A stretch of 64,000 nucleotides of DNA. Source: Caulobacter vibrioides. Lineage in GTDB: Bacteria; Pseudomonadota; Alphaproteobacteria; Caulobacterales; Caulobacteraceae. The position numbers were made by a program, and so were the translations under genes. Within the stretch, counting starts at the first letter, position 1, and each line of letters opens with the position of its first letter. The stretch lies in assembly GCF_002858865.1 (NCBI RefSeq), contig NZ_PJRR01000014.1, forward strand, positions 1-64,000, written 5' to 3'. Shown in pieces: positions 28,001 through 35,967 of this stretch. The notes beneath the pieces are model-generated. The model saw only the letters and a program-made list of their open reading frames with translations. It searched no databases and was not told the DNA's origin.

Positions 28001-28657
28001 TACAAGTTCGAGCCGCGTCCGGGCTGGGTGTCGCGCTTCACCCTGTTCGGCGAGCGTCGCGACGGTCGTCCGATCAGCTTCCTGATGACCGATCCGGCCG
28101 GCGGTCGCAACCCGACCTTCGGCGTGTCGCGCGACGACGCCCTGGCCTATATCCCGAACCTGAACAGCCCGGATGCGGCCAACCCGCTGAAGTTCGTCAG
28201 CGCGTCGGGCACGACGGTGTTCTTCGACAGCCAGCTCTCGGTCGACCGCCTCAAGGCCCTGGTCAACCAGTTCGGCCTGCCGATGGGCAAGATCGTGCCG
28301 CGTGGCTTCGGCAAGAACCCGAGCGTGGATCGCATCGACTTCCAGTACGCCCAGGAAATCCCCTCGCCGATCCGCGGCCACAGCCTGCTGTTCACGGTGG
28401 ACGTCCAGAACCTGGGCAACCTGCTCGACAAGAAGTGGGGTGTGGTGAAGGAGTACACCAACAGCCGTTCGGGCGGCGTGGTGGTCAACGCCCAGTGCGC
28501 CCGCGCCGACGGCACGGCCGCCGGTTCGGCGGACCCGACCTGCGCGGCCTATCGCTACAGCTACACCACGGCCTCGCCGGCCACCCTGGCCACCCCGACG
28601 GTCGACCAGGCCGCCAGCCTGTGGTCGGTGGGCATGGGCCTGAAGTACCGCTTCTAA
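25094..28657 (+). CDS. Oar-like TonB-dependent receptor with N-terminal carboxypeptidase-regulatory-like domain
   Basis: This 1187-residue outer-membrane protein has a signal peptide ending near VHAQ. A carboxypeptidase-regulatory-like beta-sandwich follows (about residues 30-115, AAVRGVTVDDKGAPIAGATVTVTH), then a plug domain (ELSEVVITAAKK, GLYIAGSAPRANRITIDGVR) and a large beta-barrel ending in the aromatic signature LWSVGMGLKYRF. This is the Oar subfamily, associated with uptake or export of large substrates; the ligand is unknown. It has a good GAGGGGG ribosome site before the ATG at 25094 and an intrinsic terminator behind it. Upstream, CTGTCAT (25000) and CTGCATA (25022) are 22 bp apart, only a weak hint of a PhoB box. 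Confidence 0.93.
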   Translation: MSFARKLAAGAAFGALAFAFAAPAVHAQQTTAAVRGVTVDDKGAPIAGATVTVTHVPSGTDQVVVTNEAGAFDARGLRVGGPYKITATGQGFASQTLGDLFLNVGDAQRVRLALVPATELSEVVITAAKKATTSQLANVGSRTTLGRDEIDAVVSVKRDIRDIGRRDPLANLDFVARGTGPSGGLYIAGSAPRANRITIDGVRSADSYGLNTGGLSTNRGPVSFEALEQVAIQAVPFDVEDGDFTGGALNLIMRSGGNDFHGSLFSNERTTRLVGNQLPIVGFTNNDVLQAPLSGFRKVKNQIAETNYGVFLSGPIIKDRLFFAASYEKFSSSDTTGVGPIGAGFANTFNRIPGVSTGTGASQADIDAVLANWNGYAASSLLKPGSVALVEPILDEKSSIKIDYNITDKHRLSATYRHAFSSVWKRSPSANSISLDTNWYVQPENEDNYALQLNSRWSPDLATEARVAFRGYQRGQLPPVGQGFANVSICTDPAFGAGAAFSCSSGVPSINFGPDQFRQANVLKTKDTSGSFVANYTGFDNHQIKLGYQYRGMEIYNLFLQAARGVYYFDSVAEFQAGQANQLSYGNSLTGTATDAAAVLDYKVHSLLAQDTWDVTDALTVNFGVRWDHYAADKKPTLNTNFVNRYGYSNQTTYDGIDVVMPRVSAKYNSDWFELSGGFGLVSGGLPDVFLGNSYGGTTGALTNSFAIRRATNGTLSTADDTFVDTATNQAIDAATGNALLTINKASPSFITNPAAVAQTLLTADSASRRNAYTNSLAPGFKMAADWKTNLSFKTTQFGIDWGIDAVASWSEVNVAFRDARARRLTVNGVQQLTPDGRARYDGLVIPGANAAAINASRTALGLPVVANADLANLGLFGDIQAYNPSTKNWTRTVALSARRNIFGVDTWAAYTWQDGRQYGGISEFGTTAGGNSTGGNYYADQGFDLDPNGAAEGKSNNLLRNSLKVNLSYKFEPRPGWVSRFTLFGERRDGRPISFLMTDPAGGRNPTFGVSRDDALAYIPNLNSPDAANPLKFVSASGTTVFFDSQLSVDRLKALVNQFGLPMGKIVPRGFGKNPSVDRIDFQYAQEIPSPIRGHSLLFTVDVQNLGNLLDKKWGVVKEYTNSRSGGVVVNAQCARADGTAAGSADPTCAAYRYSYTTASPATLATPTVDQAASLWSVGMGLKYRF

Positions 28658-28684
28658 AGACAGGCCTTCTGAAAGACTGGCGAA

Positions 28685-28711
28685 GGGCGCGGCTTCGGCC
28701 GCGCCCTTTTT
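28685..28711 (+). terminator. Intrinsic terminator of the Oar-like receptor gene
   Basis: A perfect 9-bp stem GGGCGCGGC / GCCGCGCCC with a TTCG loop and T5 tail lies 27 bp after the stop. Confidence 0.9.
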
Positions 28712-28749
28712 CATGGTCGATCCGCCGGGCGGAATGCTACGCCTCGGCC

Positions 28750-29907
28750 ATGGTTCATCCCGTCTTCGACAACCTGCCCACCACGATCTTCGAGCGCATG
28801 AGCGGCCTGGCCCGTCAGTATGGCGCGATCAATCTGGGTCAGGGCTTTCCCGACGATCAGGGGCCCCTGCCCGTGCGCGAAGCCGCCGCGCGGGCGCTGA
28901 TCGAGGGTTCGAACCAGTATCCGCCGATGCGGGGCCTGCCTGAGCTGCGCGCCGCCGTGGCCGGCCACTATGCACGGACCCAGGACCTGGCCCTGGACCC
29001 CGAGAGCGAGATCGTCGTCACCTCCGGCGCCACCGAGGCCCTGGCGGCGGCGTTCACGTCGCTGATCTCGCCCGGCGACGAGGTGGTGCTGTTCCAGCCG
29101 CTGTATGACGCCTACCTGCCGCTGGTCCGCCGGGCGGGCGGCGTGCCCCGGCTGGTCAAGCTGTCGCCGCCGCACTGGCGGTTCGACCGCGCGATGCTGG
29201 AGGCGGCGTTCAGCGACCGCACACGGATGGTGGTGCTGAACAGCCCGCTGAACCCGGCGGGCGTGGTGGCCCCGGACGAGGACCTGGCGCTGCTGGCTGA
29301 GGTCTGCGTGCGCCACGACGTCGTCGCCGTCTGCGACGAGGTCTGGGAGGCCGTGGTGTTCGACGGTCGGCGCCACCGGCCGCTGATGAGCTTCCCCGGC
29401 ATGCGCCAGCGGACGGTGAAGATCGGCTCGGCCGGCAAGCTGTTCGGCATGACCGGCTGGAAGGTCGGCTTCCTGTGCGCCGCCCCGCCCCTGGCCCGCG
29501 CCCTGGCGGCCGCCCACCAGTTCCTGACCTTCACCACCCCGCCCAACCTGCAGGCGGGCGTGGCCTGGGGTCTCGACAACCACCGCGCCTGGTTCGACGA
29601 CATGCCGGCGAACCTGCAGCGCTCACGCGATCGCCTGACCGCCGGTCTTCGCGACGCCGGCTATGTCGTGCTGGAGAGCCAGGGCACCTACTTCCTCAAT
29701 GTCGATCTGGCCGCCTCGGGGATCGCGCTGGACGACGTGACCTTCTGCGAGCGCTGCGTGACCGAGCACGGCGTCGCGGCCATTCCGGTCTCGGCCTTCT
29801 TCGCGGAGGATCCGGTGACCACCGTGGTCCGCCTGTGCTTCGCCAAGGCCGACGCGACCCTGGACGAGGCGGTCAGGCGCCTGGCGGCGGCGAAGGCGGC
29901 GCTGTAG
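28750..29907 (+). CDS. PLP-dependent class I/II aminotransferase (methionine/kynurenine aminotransferase-like)
   Basis: This is a 385-residue fold-type I aminotransferase. The N-terminal INLGQGFPD is typical of the YbdL / kynurenine aminotransferase group. TSGATEALAAAF binds PLP phosphate, NSPLNPAG and VCDEVWE carry the ring-contacting Asn and Asp, and the Schiff-base Lys is in IGSAGKLFGMTGWKVG. The substrate is probably a hydrophobic amino acid such as methionine, from family resemblance only. The frame is open far upstream into the receptor gene, but the ATG at 28750 lies after the terminator and starts the conserved N-terminus. It is convergent with the Rieske gene, 9 bp away. Confidence 0.92.
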   Translation: MVHPVFDNLPTTIFERMSGLARQYGAINLGQGFPDDQGPLPVREAAARALIEGSNQYPPMRGLPELRAAVAGHYARTQDLALDPESEIVVTSGATEALAAAFTSLISPGDEVVLFQPLYDAYLPLVRRAGGVPRLVKLSPPHWRFDRAMLEAAFSDRTRMVVLNSPLNPAGVVAPDEDLALLAEVCVRHDVVAVCDEVWEAVVFDGRRHRPLMSFPGMRQRTVKIGSAGKLFGMTGWKVGFLCAAPPLARALAAAHQFLTFTTPPNLQAGVAWGLDNHRAWFDDMPANLQRSRDRLTAGLRDAGYVVLESQGTYFLNVDLAASGIALDDVTFCERCVTEHGVAAIPVSAFFAEDPVTTVVRLCFAKADATLDEAVRRLAAAKAAL

Positions 29908-29916
29908 GGCCCCGCC

Positions 29917-31035
29917 TTAAGTCCGCCAGCGCAGCGTCTGGTCCCGCACCGGGTTGACGAACGGCCGGCCCTCGCGGCGGCTGGCGTTCCATTCGCGCTT
30001 GCACTGGTGGTACCAGCGGGCCTGCTGGTCGGCGTCGCCCACCCACATCAGGGGCGGATTGCACTTGAGGCCCGGCGTCTGGTTCTCGACGATCCTGCCG
30101 TCCTGGCGCAGGAAGGCGCGGGCGGCGATGCGGATGATCGGATAGAGCGCCGTGAACGCCCAGTGATCCGACCACATGATCTGGTTCATCCGGGTCTTGT
30201 GGGCATTGATCGGGGTCATGGCCGACAGGGCCAGCACCTGCTTCTTGCCCACCGTCACATGCTCCCAGCGCAGGCCCGGCAGGCGGAAGGTGATCTCGGT
30301 CAGGGGCTCGCCGCCCAGGATGGCGTAGGCCTTGGAGTTCTTGGACGGCTCGTGCCGCACCATGGTGAAACCGGCCTCGCTGGGGGCGAAGCGTTTGTTC
30401 TTCTCGTGCTGGCTCGTTTTGGTGCGCCACCACCACTGCTGATGCACGTAAGGCCCGTGGGCCGGGTCGATCAGGCCCAGCACCGCGTGGTCGATATGGA
30501 TGTCGTAGTCCAGGTGGTCGACGAGCTTCGGCTTGCCGCCCACCACGCCCGGGATCACCGGCGGCGGCTCGGGCGGCTGGCCGTCAAAGCGCGGGTCCGA
30601 CGACATCCAGATCCACACCAGGCCCTGCGCCTCGACCGTCGGATAGCGGCGCACCCGCACCTTGGCGATGTCGAAGTCGCTGTCGGCGGTCAGGGACGGG
30701 ATCGCCGTGCAGGCGCCGTCCGGTCCGAACCGCCAGCCGTGATAGGGGCACTCGACGCTGTCGGTCCCGTCAGCCTCGCGGTGCAGGCGGCCGGCCGACA
30801 GGGCTGCGGCGCGGTGGGGACAGATGTCGCGGATCGCATAGACCTGACCGGCCCGCGTGCGGCCCAAGAGCACCGGCTCGCCCAGATATTCGCGCTTGGA
30901 TTTGGTCCCCGGTTTCAGATCGGGCGACAGGGCCGCCACGTACCAGGCGTCCCAGACAAAGCCCTCGCCGAACTTGTCGGCGGCGGCGGGTTTGATCGGC
31001 TTTGACGCATCGTCGGGCATGGTCTGGCTGTGCAT
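29917..31035 (-). CDS. Rieske [2Fe-2S] aromatic ring-hydroxylating oxygenase alpha-subunit-like protein
   Basis: This protein is about 372 residues. The Rieske cluster motifs are CPHRAAALS and CPYHGW (about residues 70-95). A catalytic domain follows with a probable mononuclear iron site around HIDHAVLGLIDPAHGPYVHQ, where the His and Asp residues fit the family. Such enzymes oxygenate aromatic or sterol-like compounds with electrons from a reductase; no ferredoxin or reductase gene is adjacent, so substrate and partner are unknown. Start options are TTG 31038, ATG 31035 and ATG 31020, with no clear ribosome site to decide. Confidence 0.88.
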   Translation of the reverse strand: MHSQTMPDDASKPIKPAAADKFGEGFVWDAWYVAALSPDLKPGTKSKREYLGEPVLLGRTRAGQVYAIRDICPHRAAALSAGRLHREADGTDSVECPYHGWRFGPDGACTAIPSLTADSDFDIAKVRVRRYPTVEAQGLVWIWMSSDPRFDGQPPEPPPVIPGVVGGKPKLVDHLDYDIHIDHAVLGLIDPAHGPYVHQQWWWRTKTSQHEKNKRFAPSEAGFTMVRHEPSKNSKAYAILGGEPLTEITFRLPGLRWEHVTVGKKQVLALSAMTPINAHKTRMNQIMWSDHWAFTALYPIIRIAARAFLRQDGRIVENQTPGLKCNPPLMWVGDADQQARWYHQCKREWNASRREGRPFVNPVRDQTLRWRT

Positions 31036-31094
31036 CAAGTTGATTGCGGTTTCACGACGCTGGGAGGTGGGAACAACAGCGTTCTTAGCTTAGC

Positions 31095-31231
31095 AGCGCC
31101 CCCTCCGTCACGTCGCCTATCGGCGCCGCGACACCTCCCCCGTGTTACGGGTGAGGAGGATGCCACAACCCTCCTGCCCCGCTTGCGGGGGAGGTGGCGC
31201 GCGGCGAAAGCCGCGTGACGGAGGGGGCGCT
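31095..31231. repeat. Palindromic intergenic repeat, family A copy 1
   Basis: A 137-bp element ends in an 18-bp perfect inverted repeat (AGCGCCCCCTCCGTCACG and its complement at 31214-31231). Inside are GGGGGAGG / CCTCCCCC modules that can form smaller hairpins. The first about 65 bp are nearly identical to copy 2 at 33665; copy 3 at 52752 is in the opposite orientation. Confidence 0.85.
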
Positions 31232-31242
31232 AAAGCCCGCCC

Positions 31243-32721
31243 CTACCGCGACCCCGCCGTCTCGACCAGGCGCTGGTAGAAGCGGACCATGCGCTCGACG
31301 TTATCGAGGCTGATATGCTCGTCGGTGCCGTGGATCACCTTGGTGCCGTCGACGGTCAAAACGAGCGGCTGGAAGCGATAGACGTCGCTTGAGACCCCGC
31401 CCATGTAGCGGCTGTCGGTGCCGGCGGTGACCAGGCCCGGCACGACCGGGGCCTGGCTCTCGTCGGCGGCGAGGCCAGCCAGGGTCTTCCAGGCGTCCGA
31501 CGTCGTGGACGACACCGCCGAGGGCTCGTTGCGATGGCCTTCGAAGGCCAGTTCGACGGGCAGGTCGCCGACCGCTTCCTTGGCCTTGGCCATCACCTTG
31601 TCGGAGCTGTCGCCGGGCGCGATGCGGTAGTTGATCCAGGCGGTGGCGTCCTGCGGCAGGACGTTTTCCTTCGGCGAGCCCTTGAGCATGGTCGGCGCGA
31701 TGGTGGTGTGCAGCATGGCCGCGCCCGCCGGGCTCTTGGCCGTGACCTTCACCAGCAGCGACGAGAACAGCCAGGTGTTGGCCGCAAAGACCTTCACCAC
31801 CGGCGAGGCGTGGGGCGAGATCGCCTTGAGCATGTCCGCCCCCGGCCCCTGGAACTTCATCGGGAAGGGATTGTCGTGGATGGCCTGCACGGCCTTGGAC
31901 AGGGTGACGACGCCGCCGCCGTCCTTGGGCGGGGCCGAGGAGTGGCCGCCCACGGCCGGGGCGGTGACCTTCAGGGTCGCATAGCCCTTCTCGGCCACGC
32001 CGATAATGGCGGCCGGCTCATTTGTGACGGGATGGTCGGCGACCACCGCCATGCCCTCGTCCAGGACGAACTGGGCCTTGATGTTGCGCGACTTCAGGAG
32101 CGCGGCGGCGGCCTGGGCGCCCTCGCCGCGCACCTCCTCGTCATGACCGCTGACGATGATCACGGTGCGCACCGGCTTGAAGCCGCCGGCCGCCACGCTT
32201 TCCAGCGCCTCGAAGATGGTGACCAGCGAGCCCTTGTCGTCGATCGCCCCGCGGCCCCAGACCTTGCCGTCCGCGACGACGCCGGCGAAGGGCGGGTGGG
32301 TCCACTGGCCCTCGCTGCCAGGCGTGACCGGCACCACGTCCTGGTGGGCCATCAGCACGATCGGCGCCAGGGCGGGGTTCGAGCCGGTCCAGGTGTAGAC
32401 GAGGCCATGGCCGGCCACGACCTCGCGGGTCATGGCCTTGTGGGCCTGCGGATAGGTGGTCTGCAGCCAGGCGTGCAGCTTGTCCCACTCGGCCGGCTGG
32501 TCGTCGGCGCGGTTCTGGTGGCTGATGGTCTGGAAGCGGATGGCCTCCGCCAGATGCTCGGCGGCCTTGGCCACGTCCACCGGCCGGGCCGGCGCCAGCC
32601 TGGCGGCGGCGGGATCGGCCTGGGCCGGGGCCTCGAACGTCGCGGTGCGCACCGCCACCACCGCCGATACGGCCAGCACCAGCCCCACGGCCGTCAGCGC
32701 GACCTTACCCCCGATACCCAT
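31243..32721 (-). CDS. M20-family metallopeptidase (carboxypeptidase-like), membrane-anchored or exported
   Basis: This 492-residue protein begins at an ATG (32721) preceded by GGGGAG. A hydrophobic N-terminal segment (VALTAVGLVLAVSAVVAV) is a signal peptide or anchor. Dinuclear zinc-site motifs of the M20 family follow: LMAHQDVVPV, GRGAIDDKGSLV, SGHDEEVRGEGA, and the dimerisation domain near VGGHSSAPPKDGG. Family members remove C-terminal residues or cleave dipeptides or N-acyl amino acids; the substrate is not known. It is monocistronic and flanked by repeat family A. Confidence 0.9.
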   Translation of the reverse strand: MGIGGKVALTAVGLVLAVSAVVAVRTATFEAPAQADPAAARLAPARPVDVAKAAEHLAEAIRFQTISHQNRADDQPAEWDKLHAWLQTTYPQAHKAMTREVVAGHGLVYTWTGSNPALAPIVLMAHQDVVPVTPGSEGQWTHPPFAGVVADGKVWGRGAIDDKGSLVTIFEALESVAAGGFKPVRTVIIVSGHDEEVRGEGAQAAAALLKSRNIKAQFVLDEGMAVVADHPVTNEPAAIIGVAEKGYATLKVTAPAVGGHSSAPPKDGGGVVTLSKAVQAIHDNPFPMKFQGPGADMLKAISPHASPVVKVFAANTWLFSSLLVKVTAKSPAGAAMLHTTIAPTMLKGSPKENVLPQDATAWINYRIAPGDSSDKVMAKAKEAVGDLPVELAFEGHRNEPSAVSSTTSDAWKTLAGLAADESQAPVVPGLVTAGTDSRYMGGVSSDVYRFQPLVLTVDGTKVIHGTDEHISLDNVERMVRFYQRLVETAGSR

Positions 32722-32939
32722 GACGCTCTCCCCTAAGCTTTGAGGAGACTGTGCGACCGGGGAGCGGCGCTGGCAATCCTGCCGTTGGGGCGGTGAAGGA
32801 GCGAAAGTTATCCACAGGGGCGGCGCGCTGTGGCGCTCAATCCCCGTTCTTTTCCGAACCGAGGCCAGGAAATTCAACACCTTATAGGAAAACACAGGTT
32901 TCTTATCCCCGCCCTCCCGTTCGGCCCCATGCTGGCGCC

Positions 32940-33269
32940 ATGACCCAGACGACCTCCGAAACCTGGTGCGCCCGGATACAGGCCAAGCTGATGGCGGCGA
33001 TCGACGCCGCCTGGGCCATGATCGAGGCCAGCGACGACCCCGCCGTGCTGCGCAAGGCCCGCGACCGGGTCAAGGCATGCGGCGAGATGGCCGCCAATGT
33101 CCGCAAGATCGCGGCGATGAGCGGTCAGAGGAAGCCCGCGCCCCGCACGCCGGGGGGATCGGCGCCGGACGCGGCGCTCTCCGCCGTCGCGACGGCCGCG
33201 CCGGGGTCGGATTCTGGCTCTGTTCGGGGCCTGGATCGGTTGAGGGGCGGCGGACGCGGGCGATTGTAG
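32940..33269 (+). CDS. Small hypothetical protein
   Basis: This is a 109-residue protein from the ATG at 32940. The first 65 residues are predicted helical (WCARIQAKLMAAIDAAWAMIEA, then RKARDRVKACGEMAANVRKIA); the tail is a low-complexity Pro/Ala/Gly-rich stretch. I do not recognise a family. Codon bias and the clean helical N-terminus favour a real gene, though the low-complexity tail overlaps other open frames. It is divergent from the M20 peptidase. Confidence 0.55.
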   Translation: MTQTTSETWCARIQAKLMAAIDAAWAMIEASDDPAVLRKARDRVKACGEMAANVRKIAAMSGQRKPAPRTPGGSAPDAALSAVATAAPGSDSGSVRGLDRLRGGGRGRL

Positions 33270-33362
33270 GGCAAGAGCCCCGGCGAGACGGCGAAGGCTG
33301 GAGAGGTCGGGTTTCTGGAGGGATGCAGGAGACTGGTCCCGCCCCGAACCGGACTTTTGGCT

Positions 33363-33474
33363 CCCTGCGTCCTTCGAGGCGCGCTCAGGAGCGCGCACCT
33401 CAGGATGAGGTGTTCAGCAAAAGCTTTCCTCATCCTGAGGTGCGAGCCGTAGGTGAGCCTCGAAGGACGCAGGG
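33363..33474. repeat. Palindromic intergenic repeat, family D copy 1
   Basis: A 112-bp element has an 18-bp perfect inverted terminal repeat (CCCTGCGTCCTTCGAGGC and complement). Inner CCTCATCCTGAGGTGCG modules face each other. A related copy is at 52642-52749. Confidence 0.85.
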
Positions 33475-33664
33475 CGGTAGAAGCCCGACCTCCCCGGCGA
33501 ACGCCGAGGCCCAGATTCATCCGGGGCGGCTGGGGATGATGCGACATCGCGCGACGGCGCCGCTTCAAGCGCCCGTGGGTTCGATCTGGATCCCGGCGTT
33601 CGCCGGGAAGGTCGGGTTTCTGGAGGGATGTTGGAGGCTGTTCACGACCCTGGGCGCACCGAAG
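33475..33664. other. Intergenic sequence between two palindromic elements
   Basis: No gene is supported. The stretch contains a second pair of diverged repeat fragments (GTCGGGTTTCTGGAGGGATG occurs both at about 33307-33326 and near 33611-33630) and short inverted sequences such as GGATCCCGGCGTTCGCCGGGA. It is probably decayed repeat material. Confidence 0.45.
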
Positions 33665-33802
33665 AGCGCCCCCTCCGTCACGTCGCCTATCGGCGCCGCG
33701 CCACCTCCCCCGTTTCACGGGTGAGGAGGAAGCCGCCGCCCTCCTGCCCCGCTTGCGGGGGAGGTGGATCGCTGCGGATACGCAGCGAGACGGAGGGGGC
33801 GT
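33665..33802. repeat. Palindromic intergenic repeat, family A copy 2
   Basis: About 138 bp beginning with the same AGCGCCCCCTCCGTCACG terminus as copy 1. The right end is a slightly diverged complement (GACGGAGGGGGCG). It lies directly after the stop codon side of the first TetR gene, so it may serve as a transcript end. Confidence 0.8.
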
Positions 33803-33811
33803 CCCGCCCCC

Positions 33812-34420
33812 CTACCGCGGCTTCCAGCCCTCGGCGATGACGGCGATCTGGCGGTCCATGGCGGCCGACATTTCGGCGGCCGGCAGGTCGCCGCCCGCGG
33901 CGGCGGCCATGCGGTAGTTCCAGGCGTAGGCGGCCTTCAGGGTGTCGACCAGCAGGTTGAGGTCCAGATCGGCCCGCACCTCGCCCTTGCGCACGCCTTC
34001 CGCCAGCACGTCGACCAGCATCTGGCTGAGGCGCGGATTGCGGCCATAGGGCGTGACGCCCGCTTCGTTGCTGGGATTATAGGAGGCGGCGATGTGGGCC
34101 AGGAACAGCTTCACCCGCCGGGTCTCGAACGCGTAGTGGATCGCGAAGATCGAGCACAGACGATCCGTGGTGCTGCCGCGCAGGACCGGGATCACCCGGT
34201 CGAACTCGGCGTAGAGCTCGTCCAGGCGGTGCGTCATGACATGACTGAGCACCTCCGCCTTGGAGGCGAAGGTGGTGAACACGCTGCCGACCGAAACGCC
34301 CGCCCGCTCCGCGATGGCGCGGATGGTGGTCTCCTCGTAGCCGACATCGTTGAACAGGTCCCGGGCGGCTACGAGAACCTTCTCGCGCGTCGCCGCCTTC
34401 TGCTCGTCTCTTACGCCCAA
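33812..34420 (-). CDS. TetR-family transcriptional regulator
   Basis: The 202-residue protein carries a TetR DNA-binding domain (about residues 10-57: REKVLVAARDLFNDVGYEETTIRAIAERAGVSVGSVFTTFASKAEVL) and a helical ligand-binding domain. The start is TTG at 34420 preceded by GGGAGG. It is followed by a second TetR gene upstream, 83 bp away in the same direction. The ligand and target are unknown. Confidence 0.9.
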   Translation of the reverse strand: MGVRDEQKAATREKVLVAARDLFNDVGYEETTIRAIAERAGVSVGSVFTTFASKAEVLSHVMTHRLDELYAEFDRVIPVLRGSTTDRLCSIFAIHYAFETRRVKLFLAHIAASYNPSNEAGVTPYGRNPRLSQMLVDVLAEGVRKGEVRADLDLNLLVDTLKAAYAWNYRMAAAAGGDLPAAEMSAAMDRQIAVIAEGWKPR

Positions 34421-34503
34421 GCCCGCCCCCTCCCGAACACGCCAGCGTCAATTGATAAGGTCGAAGGCGCTCCGCTCCCCCGAACGGAGCGCCCCCTCCG
34501 GTC

Positions 34504-35151
34504 TTAAGCGCGTGCGCCCGCGAAGATGACTTTCAGTTGATCCGAAAGCCGCGCCAGCAGAGCCTCAACCGACCATCCGTCGTAGACGGCGCGGCGGTAG
34601 TTGGCGACATACACGTCCCAAACGATTTCAGCCAAGAGCTTGGCGTCGATATCTTTCTTCAGCTGGCCTTCGTCGACGGCCCGCTGCAGGGCCACGCCGA
34701 TCAGCTTGAAGATGTGCTTCAGGTCGTTGCGGGCGCGACGCTCGGCGGCTTCCGAACGGGTCCACGACACCGAGATGCTGGCGCGCAGCAGCGGCAGTTG
34801 CTCGACATGGAAGCTGTAGGCCACGCCGAACAGGCCCAGCAGCGCCTCGTCCACCGTCTTGGCGGTGCGGGCGGCCTGGGTCATCTGGGCGTAGATGACT
34901 TCGTAGTCGGCGGTCAGGATTTCCTCGAACAGCTCCGACTTGTCAGCGAAGCTGGCGAAGACGGCGCCCGTCGACATGCCGGCGGCCTGGGCGATGTCGC
35001 GGATGGTGGCGCCCTCATAGCCGCGCTCGCTGAACAGGCGGCGGGCGGCGGCCAGCACGCGTTCGCGCGTGCGCTGCTTGGCCAGCGCGCGGCGGGTCAG
35101 CTTCACCGGGGTCTCAGCGCCCTGTTCGATATTGACGGACACAAAGCTCAT
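34504..35151 (-). CDS. TetR-family transcriptional regulator
   Basis: This 215-residue protein has a TetR helix-turn-helix (ERVLAAARRLFSERGYEGATIRDIAQAAGMSTGAVFASFADKSELF, about residues 30-75) and a C-terminal effector-binding region. Its ATG overlaps the stop of the small coiled-coil protein by ATGA, so both are translated from one message. The close similarity of its DNA-binding helix to that of the next TetR (both GAVF/GSVF x-T/S-FA-K) suggests an old duplication. Targets are unknown; the divergent promoter side at 35373-35726 is the natural place for self-regulation. Confidence 0.9.
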   Translation of the reverse strand: MSFVSVNIEQGAETPVKLTRRALAKQRTRERVLAAARRLFSERGYEGATIRDIAQAAGMSTGAVFASFADKSELFEEILTADYEVIYAQMTQAARTAKTVDEALLGLFGVAYSFHVEQLPLLRASISVSWTRSEAAERRARNDLKHIFKLIGVALQRAVDEGQLKKDIDAKLLAEIVWDVYVANYRRAVYDGWSVEALLARLSDQLKVIFAGARA

Positions 35152-35372
35152 GCGGCGGCCTCCAGACGGGCGAGCGCGGCTTCGGCGCGCTTTTCGAACT
35201 CAACACAGTATTCATCGACGACGTTCTGAAGGACGTCGGCGTAGCGGCGGGCCAACTGGCGGCCATCCTGCGCGGCGTCGCGCAGGTCGGTAATCAGTTG
35301 ACGAACTTCAGCCATGGCTTCTTCGCGATCGGACGCGGAGAGCGCGGCGGCGGTCGCTAGGCGAGCGCTCAT
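35148..35372 (-). CDS. Small helical protein co-transcribed with a TetR regulator
   Basis: This is a 74-residue, almost entirely helical protein (MAEVRQLITDLRDAAQDGRQLARRYADVLQNVVDEYCVEFEKRAEAAL...). It is probably a short coiled coil. I do not recognise a family. Its stop codon overlaps the start of the TetR gene by 4 bp, so it may be a partner or small sensor, which is inference from context only. Confidence 0.75.
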   Translation of the reverse strand: MSARLATAAALSASDREEAMAEVRQLITDLRDAAQDGRQLARRYADVLQNVVDEYCVEFEKRAEAALARLEAAA

Positions 35373-35726
35373 GCGGTGGTCTCCTGTCCCCCGTTTGGGT
35401 GAGAAAAGCGCCGAACAGATCGTGGTGGGGGAGGATGATCATGTTCAACGAACGCGCACTGAGAAATGGAAAGCGGCGGCTCTAACGGCATGGGAACGCT
35501 AACGCAACCCATAAAAGAACCGCAATCACTGAACGCTGGACTTACGCAATCGTTATCTGAAGGCCGCAAGCGCGTCACTGCGACAAAAGCCCTCACCGAA
35601 CGAGTTCGACGAATTCACTCAGCGGACAGCGGTCGCTGATGGTCGATCAGGGCGGATCAAAGCGCCCGCCCCCTTATGGCGACGGTGTCTATGGCGCGGG
35701 GCGCCGCCACGCCCTATTCTTGGCGC
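35373..35726. promoter_or_regulatory. Divergent intergenic region between the TetR operon and the cobalamin block
   Basis: No gene is supported in this 354-bp stretch. It separates two divergent transcription units, so promoters of both are expected. It is less GC-rich than neighbouring coding sequence around 35440-35600. No single operator or riboswitch could be recognised. Confidence 0.4.
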
Positions 35727-35930
35727 ATGTCACAGCTGTTCGACTTTCTCGTCCCGGCCGCGCTTCTGGCGGTTCTGATCGCCCTGGCGGCCGGCCTCTA
35801 CGCCCTGTTTCGCGGGGGCGATTTCGGCCGGTCCTGGTCGAACAAGCTGATGCGGCTGCGCGTGCTTTTGCAGTTCATCGCCGTCATCGTCCTGGTCGCC
35901 GCCGCCTTCTGGTGGCGGAAGGGCGCATAA
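35727..35930 (+). CDS. Twin-transmembrane small protein
   Basis: This 67-residue protein has two hydrophobic helices (FLVPAALLAVLIALAAGLYAL and LLQFIAVIVLVAAAFWW) joined by a short basic loop. It belongs to the small twin-transmembrane / HIG1-like group that in many alphaproteobacteria lies just upstream of cobalamin adenosyltransferase and the etf genes, as here. The ATG at 35727 is chosen because the upstream open frame lacks membrane features. Its molecular function is unknown. Confidence 0.8.
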   Translation: MSQLFDFLVPAALLAVLIALAAGLYALFRGGDFGRSWSNKLMRLRVLLQFIAVIVLVAAAFWWRKGA

Positions 35931-35967
35931 TCCTTAGCCTTATTCGCAGAACGAGAGTCCGCGACCG

